64,000 nucleotides of DNA. Source: Streptomyces fagopyri (GTDB taxonomy: Bacteria; Actinomycetota; Actinomycetes; Streptomycetales; Streptomycetaceae). Below the pieces are notes generated by a model. That model did no database searches. It saw only the letters and a list, made by a program, of their open reading frames with translations, and had not been told where the DNA came from. Each line of letters begins with the position of its first letter. Positions within the stretch are counted from its first letter, which is position 1. A program made the position numbers and the translations under genes. The DNA is taken from NCBI RefSeq assembly GCF_009498275.1, contig NZ_CP045643.1:7192001-7256000 (forward strand), in the 5' to 3' direction. Positions 36,300 to 47,757 of this stretch are shown piece after piece.

Positions 36300-37949
36300 C
36301 TACGGCGATGCGGAAGCGGAGGCCCCGTCCGACGGGGTCTCCGTCACGCACGTGACCGTGAACGGCACCGACTCGGACGTCGTGTGCACCGGGCTGCGGA
36401 CCTCCACCCCGATCGCGTTCCGGTACGTGCCGCTCGTGTCGTACGTCGTGACGACGACCGACCTCCGCGCGGTCCTGTCGTCACCCGCCGAGAACGACAG
36501 GGTCTTCCAGCCCGGGTCGGAAACCTCGCCGGACTCCGTCACCCAGCGGTACTCGACCCGCGCCGGCACCCGGCCCACCGTGAACGTCGCGGTGAAGACG
36601 GGTGCCTGGGCCTCCGGCGGCGGACAGGCCCCGGAGTAGTCGGTGTGCGCACCCGCCACCGTCACCCGCACCGACTGCGCGGGCGGCGTGCTCGTCCGCT
36701 CGCCGGGCGACGAGGTGGCCGGGGAGGCGCCGCCGGACGCCGGGTCACCGCTCGTGCTGCTTTTCGACGGCGAACTCCCGCCGCCCGCGCCCTTGTCGGT
36801 GCTGCCGCCGGTTCCCTTGCCGCTGGAACTGGTCGTGCCGTCCCCGCCGCCGTCGTGGTTCATGAGGGCGTACGTCAGTCCGCCCAGGGCCAGGGCGAGC
36901 GCGGCCACCCCCGCGATCACGGCGACGGCCGCCCGGCGGTTGCGCACGGGCTCCGTCGAGGTCGGGCCGTCGGGGACGGGCGGGAACGGCGGACGGCCCG
37001 GCGCCGGGCCCTGCGGACGGGCGGTGTTGTGGTCCGAGCGGGGCGGACCCTGCGCGGGCAGCGGGAAGGCGGCGACGGTCGGCGTTTGGGAACTCGCCGC
37101 CGGGGTGCCCGCGGTCGGTGAGCCGCCCGCGCCGATGATCCGCAGGTCGCTCTCCGCCTGCGCGGCGCTCGTCCGCTCGGCCGGGTCCTTCCGCAGCAGC
37201 CCCTCGATCACGGGGGTCAGCGGTCCCGCCCGGCGGGTCGGCGGCAGCGGCTCGTCGACGATGGCGCGCAGCGTGTTGAGGGGGGTGTTGTACCGGAACG
37301 GCGAGTTGCCCTCGACCGCCGCGTACAGCAGCACCCCGAGTGACCACAGGTCCGACTCCGGTCCCGGCGTACGGCCGAGCGCCCGCTCCGGAGCGAGGAA
37401 CTCGGGTGAGCCGATGACCTCGCCCGTCATGGTCAGCGCCGAACTGCCCTCGACCGTCGCGATGCCGAAGTCCGTGAGCACCACCCGGTCGTCGTTCGAC
37501 AGCAGGACGTTCGCCGGTTTCACGTCGCGGTGCAGGACCCCCGCCTCGTGCGCGGCCCGCAGCGCGGAGAGGACTTCGGCCCCGATGTGCGCGGCGCGCC
37601 GCGGGGAGAGCGGCCCCTCCGCGTCCAGGAGGTCGGAGAGGGAGATCCCGCGAATGAGTTCCATGACGATCCAGGGGCGGCCGTCCTGTGTCGCCACGTC
37701 GTACACCGTCACCACGTTGCGGTTCGGCACCCGGGCCGCGGCCCAGGCCTCGCGCTCCAGGCGCGCGTACATCCGCTCGACCTCGGAACCCATGAGCCCG
37801 GCGGGCGCGCGGACCTCCTTGACCGCGACCTCACGGTGCAGCAGCTCGTCGCGGGCACGCCACACGGTCCCCATACCGCCCTGGCCCAAAGGGGAGAGAA
37901 GTCGATAGCGGTCCGCGATCACACGTTCACCGGCAGGCTCTTCGGACAC
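36300..37949 (-). CDS. Membrane Ser/Thr protein kinase (PknB-type) with outer sensor domain
   Basis: 549 residues from a GTG at 37949 preceded by GGGGGGA; an upstream in-frame GTG exists. The kinase domain (about 15-275) is complete: GQGGMGTVWRA P-loop, Lys44, HRDVKPANVLL catalytic loop, DFGIA and APE. A Pro-rich juxtamembrane stretch is followed by one helix (AAVAVIAGVAALALALGG) and a Ser/Thr/Gly linker. The outer domain is about 110 residues with one Cys pair (GACPPP and VTCVTE) and beta-rich. It follows the NicO gene by 57 bases on the same strand and may be part of that operon, sensing envelope conditions. Confidence 0.9.
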   Translation of the reverse strand: MSEEPAGERVIADRYRLLSPLGQGGMGTVWRARDELLHREVAVKEVRAPAGLMGSEVERMYARLEREAWAAARVPNRNVVTVYDVATQDGRPWIVMELIRGISLSDLLDAEGPLSPRRAAHIGAEVLSALRAAHEAGVLHRDVKPANVLLSNDDRVVLTDFGIATVEGSSALTMTGEVIGSPEFLAPERALGRTPGPESDLWSLGVLLYAAVEGNSPFRYNTPLNTLRAIVDEPLPPTRRAGPLTPVIEGLLRKDPAERTSAAQAESDLRIIGAGGSPTAGTPAASSQTPTVAAFPLPAQGPPRSDHNTARPQGPAPGRPPFPPVPDGPTSTEPVRNRRAAVAVIAGVAALALALGGLTYALMNHDGGGDGTTSSSGKGTGGSTDKGAGGGSSPSKSSTSGDPASGGASPATSSPGERTSTPPAQSVRVTVAGAHTDYSGACPPPEAQAPVFTATFTVGRVPARVEYRWVTESGEVSDPGWKTLSFSAGDDRTARRSVVVTTYDTSGTYRNAIGVEVRSPVHTTSESVPFTVTCVTETPSDGASASASP

Positions 37950-38006
37950 GGGTGTCCCCCCATTCGTATCCGTCGCGCATGTGCGTGATTTCTCCACAAA
38001 AGTAGC

Positions 38007-39820
<1,814 letters not shown>

Positions 39821-39824
<4 letters not shown>

Positions 39825-41617
39825 TTGTCGTCCCCCAGCGCCTTGCGGGCCGCGCGGGCGCCCAGGGGGGAGAAGCCCGCGTTCAGGTCGAGGGCCGCCT
39901 TCAGCGAGGCGCGGGCCTCCTTCCCGTGACCGGTGGCACGCTCGATCATGCCGCGGTGGTAGAGGAAGGACGCGTTGCGGTATCCGGTGGCCGTCGCCCT
40001 GCGGGCGTACGGAAGGGCCTCCGCGTCGCGGCCGTTGACGTGCAGTGCCCAGGCCAGCGCGTCCGCCGTGTGCACGGTGTGACGGCGGGCCCACTCGTCG
40101 CGGGCCGCTTTGAGCGCGGCCCCGCGGTCACCGTGGTCGGCGGCGGCGAGGGCGGTGTCGAGGTCGGCGTCGACGCCGTAGGAGTGGGCGAGCGCGATCC
40201 ACGCGTCCACCAGCGCGTACTGGTCGTGGGCCTTCCGCGCGTCGCCCGGATTGCCGCGCCCCTCGTACAGCTCGCCGAGCTCCACGAGGGGCTGGGGCAG
40301 CGGATAGCGCTCGACCACCTGTTCCATGCCCTTGATCGCCGCCGCGTCGTCGCCCCGGGCGGCCTGGGCGCGGGCACGGCCCTCCAACGCCGGGAGATAG
40401 GTGTCGTCGGCGGCCAGTGCCCGCGCGTAATAGGTGAGGGAGTCCGTGTACTGGCCCTGGTTCCAGGCGAGTTGCCCGAGCGCGCCGGCGACGTACGCGA
40501 TGTCGCCCCGGCTGGTCGCCGTGCCGAGTGCCTGTTCGAGGACCCGGCGGGCCGTCTTCACGTCGCCGCGCAGCTCGTGCACATAGGCGTACCGCGTGAA
40601 GACGGGGACGCCCGGCCGGCGCGAGTCGGCCAGGTCGGCGGCCTTCGACGCCTCGGTGTAGCGGCCGAGTTCGACCAGCGCGTCGATACGGGAGGACAGC
40701 GCGCGCTCGCTGTACGGGTTCTCCTTCAGCACCGTGTCCGCGTAGGTGAGGGCGCCGGTGAAGTCGTGCCGTGCCGCGGCGAGGGCGGCCCGTCCCGCGA
40801 GCGCCGACTCGTTGCCGGGGCGCAGCTTCAGGGAGCGGTCCAGCGCCTGCTGCGCCTGGGGGTAACGGGAGGGGTCACCCTTGGTGCGGGCCTGCTCCAC
40901 GTACGCCAGTCCGAGTGTCGCCCACCCGCCGAAGTCCTTCGGCTGGGCCCGGAGATGGGCCTGGAGCGCGGTGATGCTCGTGTCCAGGTCGCCACCGGCG
41001 AGGAGCCGCGGGGAGACGGCGCTCGACGCGGCGGCGACGGTGGAGCCCGAACCGTTCCTGACGGCCCCGAGGACCACGGCCCCCGCGGTGAGCGCGACGG
41101 CCAGCGAAGCCGCGCAGGCGACGAGTTGCACGGTCCGCCAACGGCGCGCCGCCGCGGACACCCGCCGGACGGCGGCGACGCGCCCATCCCCCGAACCGTC
41201 CGGATCGCCAGCCGCGCCGACCCGTTCGCCAACCGCGCCGACCCGTTCGCTATCGGTGCCGGCCCGTCCGTTGTCCGTCCCGGCCCGTGCGTCCTCCGTG
41301 CCGGCCTGGTCGTCGCCCACGCGGGCCTCGTCGCCCGCCGTGTCCTCGGCCGCCTCGTCGCTCATCGTGCCGGCCGCCCCCTCGACCGGCGTGCCGGCCG
41401 CGGTGCGGACGTCGTCGTCGGCTGTCGTGTCCTCGGACGCCGAGGTGTCGTGCGTACGAGCCGTCCGGTCGGCGGCAGCTGCCCGCGCCCGCGCCGCGGA
41501 CCGCGCGGGCGAATCCTTCGCCGCGCTGATCGGCGGAGCCGGATCGGGCTCCGTCGTGGCGACCGACCGCTCGCCGGGTTCGCCCTCCGGCGTGCTCTCG
41601 TTCGTACGCGGGGACAT
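39821..41617 (-). CDS. Membrane-anchored TPR protein
   Basis: 598 residues; GAGGAG precedes the ATG at 41617. The first 155 residues are acidic, Ala/Gly/Thr-rich and disordered, with short repeats such as RAGTD and RVGA. One helix follows (VQLVACAASLAVALTAGAVVLGAV), then about ten tetratricopeptide repeats (about 205-595), so the repeat domain lies outside the membrane. TPR arrays bind partner proteins. Coupling by a GTGA overlap to the NicO gene and position after DUF4331 suggest it scaffolds those two proteins. The same trio (DUF4331, TPR, nickel transporter) is familiar from other genomes without a known function. Confidence 0.88.
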
Positions 41618-41750
41618 GCCGACTCCTCGAGGTCCTAGGGGGAACGAACGTTTTGTGGGGGGTTTGTGTGTGTGGGGGGAGAGAGGGCGGCGCGGCCCGC
41701 GCCGTGGGGGATGGGGGGTACGGGCCGCGCCAGTCGGTGGACCGGACCGG

Positions 41751-43271
41751 TCAGTAGGCCCGGTACATGCGCCGCCGCCACCACATCACGCCGGCGCCGA
41801 TCAGCAGGACCCCGGCCACGCCCGCCGCCGCGGAACCCGCGATCAGCATGGTGTCCGTGCCGCCCGAACCGGACTGGAGCGCGTCACCCAGCTGGTTGCG
41901 GACGTTGTTGCCGCTGCCCTTGGCCAGCGCACCGCGCGAACCCGAGGTCGGCTCGGCCAGGTACGGGAAGGACTTCTCGAACTTCTTGTCGTTCTTGTCG
42001 ACCGCGTCGGTCAGACCGGTCTTCTGACCGAGGAGTTCACCCTCGACGACCCGCAGGGAGGCGTCGATCACGTCGTCGGAGAGCCGACGCCCGTTCGGGA
42101 AGCCCGCGTTGTCGCCGTCGAGCACACCGAGCCGCTTGGGGTGCATGCTCGGCTTGATGGAGGTGTTGAGGCGCAGCTCCTCCGAAGGACGCACGTGCGG
42201 CGGCTGGTTGAGGCCCTTCACGCCCTTCAGGAACACGTCGACCAGGTCGTTGCGCGGCTCGGCCGGTGCCTTGATCTTGTAGATCCCCTCGATGAGCTTG
42301 GGCAGCTCCGGGTTGGTCACGTTCTTCAGGAACTGGGCGTCGTTCCAGGGCGCGGACGCGTTGAACTTGTCCTTGTCCTTCTGGGGGTTGACGACCTCGT
42401 TGACCAGCGGGCTGCCCAGCCGCGAGACCTGCGTCCAGTCGCCGCGGGCGTCCGCGCGCTGGACCGTGGACCAGATGCCGACGATCGGCTGCCCGGCGGA
42501 CTCCCGGATCATGTCGTTGGGGACCTGTAGGGCTATCGAGTTGACGTTGTAGCCCTTGAGGGTGTCCCGCCCGACCTCGGACAGGTTGCCGCCGTACAGC
42601 AGGTCGAAGACCCGCAGATCCAGGAAGAACGGGTCGTCCGCCTGGCCGGCGAACGTGGTCGAGTCGCCCGCGAGCTTGTACACCGCCTGGTTGCGCAGTT
42701 TGGTGTAGTCGGGCATCGACGCCTTGCCGACGTTCGACGGCGCGACCGGGATGTCGTCCGCGACCTTGGTCTTGGACACCAGCTTCTGGTTGCGCAGCCG
42801 CAGCAGATCGATGTCGTACGTCTGCGTGATGTTCAGGTCGGGGTCGTCCAGGCTGCTGACCGGCCCCGTGTTGTAGAGGAAGGTGTCGCCGTTCTTCCGG
42901 TGCGTCTTGAAGGTGTACCGGTAGATCAACTCACCTTGGGCGTCACCGTTGTTGTCGATGTGGATGTCGTACTGGGCGTCGTCGGCGAAGGTGTAGAAGT
43001 TCGGTCCGCCGGCCGGTTCCTCGAAGGGGATGAAGTTCGCGATGAGCGTCGTCGTGTCCGGCTTGTCCGGACTCACGAAGGCGTACACGTCGGTGTTGTC
43101 GTACTGGGGGGTCCCCGAGATCAGCGGGGCCTCCCGGTGGCTGGAGGCGGAGGCCGCCCCCGGTTCCAGCACGGTCACGCCGGCGGCCGCGAGCCCACCG
43201 GCGGCCAGCGCACCACAGATGAGAGTCACGAGACTCCTGCGTCCCACGCCACTCCTGGAGATAGGTGTCAT
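41751..43271 (-). CDS. DUF4331 secreted, C-terminally anchored protein
   Basis: 506 residues from the ATG at 43271 (GAGGA 5 bases upstream). A signal peptide ends near ASAS, followed directly by the family hallmark SSHREAPLI and NTDVYAFVSP. The DUF4331 domain fills residues about 45-440. A linker and a C-terminal helix (MLIAGSAAAGVAGVLLIGAGV) with an Arg tail tether it to the membrane. The family is widespread, extracytoplasmic and of unknown function. A possible ECF-type promoter (CCAATCC and CCGAAT on the minus strand) lies about 40-65 bp upstream. It heads the TPR-NicO-kinase run and is divergent from the sigma gene. Confidence 0.9.
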   Translation of the reverse strand: MTPISRSGVGRRSLVTLICGALAAGGLAAAGVTVLEPGAASASSHREAPLISGTPQYDNTDVYAFVSPDKPDTTTLIANFIPFEEPAGGPNFYTFADDAQYDIHIDNNGDAQGELIYRYTFKTHRKNGDTFLYNTGPVSSLDDPDLNITQTYDIDLLRLRNQKLVSKTKVADDIPVAPSNVGKASMPDYTKLRNQAVYKLAGDSTTFAGQADDPFFLDLRVFDLLYGGNLSEVGRDTLKGYNVNSIALQVPNDMIRESAGQPIVGIWSTVQRADARGDWTQVSRLGSPLVNEVVNPQKDKDKFNASAPWNDAQFLKNVTNPELPKLIEGIYKIKAPAEPRNDLVDVFLKGVKGLNQPPHVRPSEELRLNTSIKPSMHPKRLGVLDGDNAGFPNGRRLSDDVIDASLRVVEGELLGQKTGLTDAVDKNDKKFEKSFPYLAEPTSGSRGALAKGSGNNVRNQLGDALQSGSGGTDTMLIAGSAAAGVAGVLLIGAGVMWWRRRMYRAY

Positions 43272-43309
43272 GCCGTCCGTCCTCAGATCCCAATTGCCTG
43301 ACGCACGCC

Positions 43310-43337
43310 ATTCGGAGCGGTCGCCGCGGTGGATTGG
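43310..43337 (-). promoter_or_regulatory. Candidate ECF-sigma promoter of the DUF4331 gene
   Basis: On the minus strand CCAATCC (43331-43337) and CCGAAT (43310-43315) are separated by 15 bp. The elements resemble the CCATCC and CCGAAT elements I recall for mycobacterial SigK. A start about 7 bases on would give a leader of roughly 30 nt with the GAGGA ribosome site. Inferred control by the divergent sigma factor. Confidence 0.4.
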
Positions 43338-43525
43338 TCGAATCCCAAACGTTCTTACGGCGGGTTCCGCGACTCGTCTCAGCGGACGGCTCGCTTTCTT
43401 TTCGCGGCTCTTTCGCGGCCGACCCGTTTTTTCGGACCGCTGATCCGTAACCCATCCGAAGGACCGCTCGCTGCGAACACGTAGGTGAAGGAACGGGCCG
43501 TGCGCGGCCGGAGAGGGGGGAACGA

Positions 43526-44068
43526 GTGGAGGCGGACGAACTCCTGGTGCTCGTGGCCGGAGGCGACCAGAAGGCATTCGAGGAGCTGTACGGGATCGTG
43601 TCCGGACCCGTGTTCGGGCTGGTGCGCAGGGTGGTGCGGGACGCCGCCCAGTCGGAGGAGGTGTCCCAGGAGGTGCTGCTCGAACTCTGGCGCTCTGCCG
43701 CCCGGTTCGACCCCGGCCGGGGCAGTGCGCTGTCCTGGATCCTCACCCTCGCGCACCGGCGGGCCGTCGACCGGGTCCGCAGCGCCCGCGCGGCCACCGA
43801 GCGCGAGCAGCGCGAGGGGCAGCGGGCCCACCACCCGGCCTTCGACCAGGTCGCCGAGGAGGTGGAGGCCGGGCTCGAACGTGAATGGGTACGACGCTGT
43901 CTGGACCGGCTCACCGCCCTCCAGCGGCAGTCGGTCACCCTCGCCTACTACGACGGCTACACCTATCGTGAGGTCGCCGAACGGCTCGCCCTGCCGCTCG
44001 GCACGGTCAAGACGCGCATGCGTGACGGCCTGACGCGGCTGCGCAACTGCCTGGGGGGTGCCGTATGA
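43526..44068 (+). CDS. ECF sigma factor (SigK-like)
   Basis: 180 residues from a GTG at 43526 with GAGAGGGGGG upstream. Sigma region 2 (FEELYGIVSGPVFGLVRRVV, then SQEVLLELWRSAARF) and region 4 (LTALQRQSVTLAYYDGYTYREVAERL, GTVKTRMRDGL) are complete, with nothing else attached. It most resembles the SigK/ECF19-type group that pairs with RskA anti-sigma factors. A small frame and the anti-sigma gene follow with stop/start overlaps. It is divergent from the DUF4331 gene, its likely target. Confidence 0.9.
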   Translation: MEADELLVLVAGGDQKAFEELYGIVSGPVFGLVRRVVRDAAQSEEVSQEVLLELWRSAARFDPGRGSALSWILTLAHRRAVDRVRSARAATEREQREGQRAHHPAFDQVAEEVEAGLEREWVRRCLDRLTALQRQSVTLAYYDGYTYREVAERLALPLGTVKTRMRDGLTRLRNCLGGAV

Positions 44069-44295
44069 GCGGGGCGCGGCTCGCCCGGAGCCACGACGAC
44101 GCGACCCGGCGGCACGGCCCCGGCGGCGCGCACCCCCGCGACCGCGCCGACCGGTTCGACGCCACCCGCCCCCGACGGCTGCACGCGGGTCCCCGGCACT
44201 CCTTCCGGCATCCCCCCACCGGTACTCACCTCCTCCGTACCCGCGTTCTGGACCTGCCCAGCAGCGCCCGGCATCTTCTGGGAGGCGTCGCATGA
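44065..44295 (+). CDS. Possible small Arg/His-rich protein between sigma and anti-sigma genes
   Basis: A 76-residue frame whose ATG overlaps the sigma stop (ATGA) and whose stop overlaps the anti-sigma ATG (ATGA). The first 35 or so codons are almost all G/C-ending. The product is rich in Arg, His and Pro with no hydrophobic segment and no family. Double overlap would couple all three cistrons. It may instead be an intergenic remnant that happens to stay open. Confidence 0.4.
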   Translation: MSGARLARSHDDATRRHGPGGAHPRDRADRFDATRPRRLHAGPRHSFRHPPTGTHLLRTRVLDLPSSARHLLGGVA

Positions 44296-45083
44296 GCGTC
44301 CTCGACCGTTTGTTGCGCCGCGATCTGCACTCGCTGGCGGCGCCCTACGCCCTCGACGCGCTGGAGCCCGACGAGCGCCGCCGCTTCGAGCGGCACCTGC
44401 GCGGCTGCGCACGCTGCGAGGCCGAGGTGCGGGCGCTGGGCGAGGACGCGGTGCGGCTCGCCTGGTCCACCGCCGCGCCGGCCCCGGCCGCGCTGCGTGA
44501 ACGGGTCCTGACCGCCGTGCGGACGACCCCGCAGGAAGCGGCGTCGCAGGTCGGCGCACCGCGCCCGCGGGCGGCGCACGGACCGTCACGTGCGCGGGCC
44601 CCGCGCTTCCGTCCACTGTTCGCCCCGTTCGCCACCGCGACCGCCGCTGCGGCTCTCGTCGTCGCCTCCCTGTTCGCCGTACAGGCGACCCGGACCCAGG
44701 ACGAGCTGGACCAGGAGCGGGCCCAGGCACGTGAGATCGCCCACGTTCTGGCAGCGCCCGACGCCCGGGCGTCGGGTCAACGGGACGCGCGGGGCCGCGG
44801 GATCGGTGTCGTCGCCTCCGCGTCGGAAGGGCGCGCCGTCGTGACACTGAGCGGACTGGGTACCCCGTCAGGGGGGCGCGTGCACCAACTGTGGCTCATG
44901 CGCCCCCATGCGCGACCGCGCTCCCTCGGGCTCTTCGCGGGCGACACGCCCTTGATGGCCACCGGACTGAACACCCAGGCCACGTCACTCGCTGTGACCG
45001 TCGAGCCGCACGGCGGCTCGGTGCAGCCCACAACCGCGCCAGTTGTCCAACTCACCCTGAAATCGGTTGGATTCGGAGAGTAA
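44292..45083 (+). CDS. Membrane anti-sigma factor (RskA-type, zinc-motif)
   Basis: 263 residues. GGGAGG precedes the ATG at 44292. The cytoplasmic N-terminus has the anti-sigma pattern YALDALEPDERRRFERHL with H-x3-C-x2-C (HLRGCARC), the ZAS metal motif. One membrane helix follows (about 117-135, ATATAAAALVVASLFAV). The outer RskA domain contains GRVHQLWLM and ends in a beta-rich region. Predicted to hold the sigma factor inactive until cleaved or relaxed by an envelope signal. Confidence 0.9.
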   Translation: MSVLDRLLRRDLHSLAAPYALDALEPDERRRFERHLRGCARCEAEVRALGEDAVRLAWSTAAPAPAALRERVLTAVRTTPQEAASQVGAPRPRAAHGPSRARAPRFRPLFAPFATATAAAALVVASLFAVQATRTQDELDQERAQAREIAHVLAAPDARASGQRDARGRGIGVVASASEGRAVVTLSGLGTPSGGRVHQLWLMRPHARPRSLGLFAGDTPLMATGLNTQATSLAVTVEPHGGSVQPTTAPVVQLTLKSVGFGE

Positions 45084-45198
45084 TCGTCAACACCCTTACG
45101 GGGAAGGTGAATCCTGTGACCGCGATACACGAGTGCCATGAGGGAGCGATAGGGTTAGCCTGCCCGGGCCGGGTGGACTCGTACGGGTGGGGAGAGAC

Positions 45199-45468
45199 AT
45201 GGAACAGATAACAGTGCGCAGCAGGGCACGTGTCCCTGCGATCACCTGCGGGAGCAGCGCGACCAGTTCGCGCCTCGACCGCCATCTGGCAGTGCTGGGT
45301 GGTCCTGCCATACCGCAGCGGGAGACGGTCGAGGCGACGTCGCTGATGCGTGAGCTCACCGCGCGTGACACCACGCACGACAACAACAGCAGGGGCGCGC
45401 GCGTTCGGCGGGTCTCGCTCTTCGCACCTCTGAAGCGGCTTCGTCGTTCCCTGTTCGGTGGCCACTAG
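45199..45468 (+). CDS. Small conserved actinobacterial protein of unknown function
   Basis: 89 residues from the ATG at 45199 with GGGGAGAG upstream. A basic, Ser/Arg-rich chain with no hydrophobic segment: VPAITCGSSATSSRLDRHL early and a basic end, LKRLRRSLFGGH. I recall similar small proteins in other Streptomyces at this position, but no function. Codon bias is good. Confidence 0.7.
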   Translation: MEQITVRSRARVPAITCGSSATSSRLDRHLAVLGGPAIPQRETVEATSLMRELTARDTTHDNNSRGARVRRVSLFAPLKRLRRSLFGGH

Positions 45469-45751
45469 TCCGGTCACGCGGTACCCGACCCGCGCTCAGG
45501 CGACCACACCGCCCCGGCGCGCACGCTGCGCTTCCGCCGCCCGTCATCCCCACGGCGCGCAGCGTCGCACCGGTGCGTCCCGGGCGCGGGTGCACCTTCC
45601 GTTCGCGCTCTGACACCCGCCCGGCAGCGCGCAGATCCGACGGACACACTCCCGGCCCACGAGTCCTCGGCCCGGAACGGGAAGAGCCGGTCGCCGATCC
45701 CGGTCGCGGTGCCGGCCCACCGTCCCCCGGCCCGGCACCGGAGCGGCGGCA

Positions 45752-46939
45752 CTAGAGCAGCGCGAACTGGCCCTCCGGGCCCTCCTCGTGGTGATCGAGG
45801 ACGGACGCGGGCCGCCGTGCCGCCACCGGCACCGGCAGTACTCCCGCCGTGCGCAACTCGGCCGCGCCGATCGGCGCCTCCCGCACCGTCAGCTCCGCCC
45901 GCCGCTGCCACAGTTCCCCGAACAGCGCCAGCACGGTGACGAGTTCGAGCAGCTCCGAGGTCCGGGTCTGTGGCCAGCTCGCGGGCCCGATCGCCCCCAG
46001 GGGACCAGGTCCGTCCGCCGCGGCGCGCTCCGCGAACCACTGCTCCAGGACACGTACCCCGCCCACCTCGACGTCCCAGGCGTGCGCTGACACGGGAGAG
46101 ATCCGGCCCTCGCCGAGACACAGGGCCTCCTCGTCGCGGTCGTAGCGCAGTTCGAGGGGGGAGGCCGGGAGCGGCGCGCGGACGTACGGGCGGCGGCCTC
46201 CGGGCAGCTTGGGACGCTCGCCGTCGCGCCGCGTCAGCCGCAGCATCCCGCGGCCCAGCTCGACCCCGCGTTCCCAGACCTCGGGGTCGGCGGTGAGGGG
46301 GACGACGCGGCCGCCCCGGCCCGGCCGCGCGACCGCGACCGTCCACGCCAGGACGTCCAGGGCATCGGGAGAGCGGCCCAGCCGGGCGCCCAGGTGTTCC
46401 GTCAGGCCGGGTGCCAGGTTGGGTTCGAGCCCGCCCGGGCGCCGGTACAGGGGGCGGATCCGTCCGCCGCGTCCGGCACCGAGCGGGAGGAGGGAGGTGG
46501 CGAGCAGTACCGGCCACGGCGCACCGGGCACCACGGTCTGCTCGACCACGAACGCCTGCCGATCGTCGGCCACCCGCCACAGCTCGGGGCGCGCGGAGTC
46601 GATCAGCCGGTGGTCCGGGATCAGCCACTGTTCGTCGAACGGGCCGTGCAGGACACGCACCGGCTCCGGACAGGGACCCGACTCGCGCGCCAGCCGCCCC
46701 GTCCCGGTGGACTGCCCCGGAAGCTGCGGGACCGCCGACCGCGGGGTACGCGAGCGGGTGGAGCCGAACAGCGCCTCGCGGTCCGGCCCTTCGGCCTTGA
46801 GCAGGGCGTCCCACCGCGCTTTGAGGGACGCGGCGTCGGGAGCGGCCGGCCACCCCCGCCCGAGTCTCGGCGGTGCGACCGACCACGGCATGAGGTCCGC
46901 GAGCAGCGGAGCGTCGTCGTCGTGCGTCACGCTGGGCAT
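45752..46939 (-). CDS. Stand-alone protein resembling a type ISP restriction-modification specificity region
   Basis: 395 residues if started at 46939; GTG at 46929 is an alternative, and no clear ribosome site is visible. Segments such as LHGPFDEQWLIPDHRLIDSARPELWRV and the RRPGGLEPNLAPGL region are those that automated pipelines call type ISP C-terminal specificity domain. No helicase, nuclease or methyltransferase motif is present, and no partner gene lies nearby. It may be a relic or an independent family misnamed by similarity. Follows the GntR gene on the same strand. Confidence 0.7.
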   Translation of the reverse strand: MPSVTHDDDAPLLADLMPWSVAPPRLGRGWPAAPDAASLKARWDALLKAEGPDREALFGSTRSRTPRSAVPQLPGQSTGTGRLARESGPCPEPVRVLHGPFDEQWLIPDHRLIDSARPELWRVADDRQAFVVEQTVVPGAPWPVLLATSLLPLGAGRGGRIRPLYRRPGGLEPNLAPGLTEHLGARLGRSPDALDVLAWTVAVARPGRGGRVVPLTADPEVWERGVELGRGMLRLTRRDGERPKLPGGRRPYVRAPLPASPLELRYDRDEEALCLGEGRISPVSAHAWDVEVGGVRVLEQWFAERAAADGPGPLGAIGPASWPQTRTSELLELVTVLALFGELWQRRAELTVREAPIGAAELRTAGVLPVPVAARRPASVLDHHEEGPEGQFALL

Positions 46940-46980
46940 CGTACGACGCGGGCCCCGCGCGCCGTCCCCGTACACCGTCG

Positions 46981-47730
46981 TCAGTGGGCGTCGAGGGTGA
47001 CCGTGAAGGAGAAGCGGTCCCCGCGGTAGTGGATGCGGGCCACGTCCAGGGCGACGCCGTCCTCGCCGTACACGATGCCGGTGTAGTGCAGGATCGGGCT
47101 GAGCAGCGGTACCTGGAGCAGCCGTGCCGTCTCCGGGTCCGCCAGCCGGGCCTCCACGGTGTCGGTGATGCGGCTGATGCGCAGTCCCACCACGTCCCGC
47201 AGCACCTTGGTCATGGGCCAGCGCACCAGGTCCTGCGGGTCGATCAGCGCCGCCAGTTCGGGGCGTACGTAGTTGCGCGCGTGGTTCGTCGGCTCGCCGG
47301 TCTTCTCGTCGCCGCGCAGCCGGTGGTACGCGCCGACCTCGGCCACGTCCGGGAAGTACTCGGCGAGTTCGGCCGGCGGCGGGACCGGCCCGTGGCCGAG
47401 CAGCTCGGTCGTCATGCCCGACTGCTGGGCCACGATGGTGTCCACCGAGCCGAGCAGTCGTACGGGGGCGCCCCGCCGCGCGCTCGGCTCGATGAACGTA
47501 CCCCGCCGTCGATGGCGGGTGATCAGCCCCTCGTCCTCCAGCTCCTTGAGCGCCTGCCGCATGGTGAGCACGCTCACCCCGTAGTGCCCGGCCAGCTGTT
47601 CCTCGGTCGGGAGCCGTAGCGGATCCTGGGGCGACCGACCGAGTATCGAGGCACGCAGCGACTGCGACACCTGATACCAGAGCGGCAACTTGCGGTTCAG
47701 GACGATCGAATCCGGAGCGAAGGAGGTCAC
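46981..47730 (-). CDS. HutC-type GntR regulator, likely of the homogentisate gene
   Basis: 249 residues from a GTG at 47730. The winged helix (PTEEQLAGHYGVSVLTMRQALKEL) and UTRA ligand domain (region YHRLRGDEKTGEPTNHARNYV and LDVARIHYRGDRFSF) define the HutC subfamily. It lies 27 bases after hmgA on the same strand, so it is probably co-transcribed and controls tyrosine or phenylacetate-type aromatic breakdown. GGTATCCGTACC at 47734-47745, just upstream of its start, could be an operator. Confidence 0.88.
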   Translation of the reverse strand: MTSFAPDSIVLNRKLPLWYQVSQSLRASILGRSPQDPLRLPTEEQLAGHYGVSVLTMRQALKELEDEGLITRHRRRGTFIEPSARRGAPVRLLGSVDTIVAQQSGMTTELLGHGPVPPPAELAEYFPDVAEVGAYHRLRGDEKTGEPTNHARNYVRPELAALIDPQDLVRWPMTKVLRDVVGLRISRITDTVEARLADPETARLLQVPLLSPILHYTGIVYGEDGVALDVARIHYRGDRFSFTVTLDAH

Positions 47731-47757
47731 GAAGGTATCCGTACCGGTCGTCGCAGT

